5,818 bases of DNA from Christiangramia sp. (lineage in GTDB: Bacteria; Bacteroidota; Bacteroidia; Flavobacteriales; Flavobacteriaceae): assembly GCA_024635735.1 (NCBI GenBank), contig JAGXII010000217.1, forward strand, positions 1 through 5,818, given 5' to 3'. Shown here one piece after another: positions 5,180 through 5,818 of this stretch. The notes under the pieces were generated by a model that had not been told where the DNA came from, searched no databases, and saw only the letters and a program-made list of their open reading frames with translations. A program made the translations under genes and the position numbers. Each line of letters starts with the position of its first letter. Position 1 is the first letter of the stretch.

Positions 5180-5713
5180 TTATCTTCTTACTAAATACAA
5201 CAAGTATTTGAGATATCTAATTCTCAAGCGATCCAAAGGCACAATGGTGGAGTTCCATTTGATTTCTTCCATACTATCTAGTATATATTTCGACTTATCT
5301 AACAACGTATCAAGAGATTCCTGCCTTTTTTTGATATAGTCTAGAGCATTTTCTTTATAAATCTGAGTTATATTCTCAAAACATTCTTCAATAATATTTA
5401 TAATGTGTACTCTTTTTTTTATTTGTCTGGCTTCTATGAATTCTAAAGCTTTTTCCCTCTGGTCAGATTTTCCGTTTGACTTAGATATTTTTTCTTTCAA
5501 ATACTCTTTAATCCCCTCAATATCCAAAGATTCAGAACGTTCATTCGGACTATTATGAATATATTTAACATGGGAAGTAAGGTGCATTGGTTCGTCATGC
5601 ATAACATAGTTCCTTAATTCCTTCAAGAAGCAGCCTTTGGCTGTTTTAAGAAATTCAGTTTGATTATTATATTCCAAAAATGCAATTGAACTAGTAACAA
5701 AATTATATATAGA
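5180..5713 (-). pseudogene. 5'-truncated gene for a protein with an RX4H (HEPN-like) motif, function unknown
   Basis: I do not recognise a named family with certainty. The longest product from an accepted start is 165 residues from a TTG at 5677; no ATG exists in the frame's N-terminal region. Coding-like sequence (SIYNFVTSSIAF) continues upstream of the TTG to about 5713, where what looks like an insertion-sequence end begins; the frame then stops at 5725-5723. This suggests that the true N-terminus was cut off. The protein is largely helical and charged. Near the TTG end it has LRNYVMH (Arg22 to His27 counted from the TTG), which fits the RX4-6H motif of HEPN nucleases with Asn after the Arg. 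The rest (EYLKEKISKSNGK, IINIIEECFENITQIYKENA) is helical with no other known motif. No membrane segment is seen. If the TTG is a real start it could still be a small intact gene. A toxin or defence role is only a guess from the motif and neighbourhood. Confidence 0.6.
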
Positions 5714-5818
5714 TGCCGTTGGCTATTTCGGAGTGATGGTGCCACCTGTTTCGGTCAAACAGTGCCACTTTGAAAGATACTGCAATTATATAAAAAATTA
5801 ATGTTACTCGTTCTTTAA
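5713..5818. mobile_element. terminal part of an IS21-type insertion sequence (runs off the right edge)
   Basis: Two direct repeats of the pattern TTTCGG-N7-GTGCCAC occur 23 bp apart (5726-5745 and 5749-5768), followed by A+T-rich DNA. Multiple direct repeats of about 20 bp near each end, serving as transposase-binding sites, are characteristic of the IS21 family, and TTTCGG/GTGCCAC motifs are familiar from Bacteroidota members. The outer tip is placed near TGCCGTTGGC (from about 5713), but the exact boundary and target duplication cannot be fixed from one end. The istA/istB genes would lie to the right. The only + strand ATG near the edge (5801) reads five codons and stops. Confidence 0.6.

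Noticed and set aside
3181..5818. CRISPR array, riboswitch, restriction-modification or conjugation genes in the accessory half
   Set aside because: No regularly spaced repeats beyond the short ones listed, no known aptamer core, and no further ORFs of suitable length were found.

Overview
The window looks like chromosomal DNA from the Bacteroidota, most likely a member of the Flavobacteriaceae. Four things point there: an A+T-rich composition; a DnaE tail with the sequence style of that phylum; a tRNA promoter that matches the Bacteroidota signal (TTTG, 19 bp, TAnnTTTG) exactly; and a tyrosine recombinase of the type common in Bacteroidota mobile elements. The genus cannot be fixed from the sequence alone.

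The left half (1-3180) is ordinary core genome on the + strand. It holds the 3' third of dnaE (DNA polymerase III alpha subunit, cut by the window edge), a GC-rich, hairpin-forming intergenic repeat (about 1381-1521), a classical thioredoxin gene with its own hairpin/T-tract terminator, a DUF58 (von Willebrand A-like) gene, and a complete tRNA-Asp(GTC) with a textbook promoter and a strong terminator.

The right half (3180-5818) is accessory DNA. A complete 409-residue tyrosine recombinase gene starts about 250 bp past the tRNA. Its leader carries three exact copies of a 13-mer (AAAAAGACGCACC), two of them arranged as a large hairpin and the third abutting the start codon. These look like recombinase or regulator binding sites. 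No duplicate of the tRNA-Asp 3' end is seen, so the far end of the element is not identified.

Beyond the recombinase lies a decayed stretch (4603-5179) with two REP-like hairpins and an orphan 3' fragment of a different tRNA (probably tRNA-Leu), which is likely the scar of another integration. It is followed on the - strand by a gene of unknown function with an RX4H (HEPN-like) motif. That gene has no ATG, and its reading frame runs up to what looks like the end of an IS21-type insertion sequence (two 20-bp direct repeats, 5726-5768). The simplest reading is that this gene was cut by the insertion sequence, most of which lies beyond the right edge.

The recombinase and the HEPN-like gene suggest a small integrated island with possible defence or toxin-type cargo, now degraded. 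I see no complete new system in the window. The most useful leads are the recombinase leader repeats, the mismatched tRNA fragment and the truncated RX4H gene.
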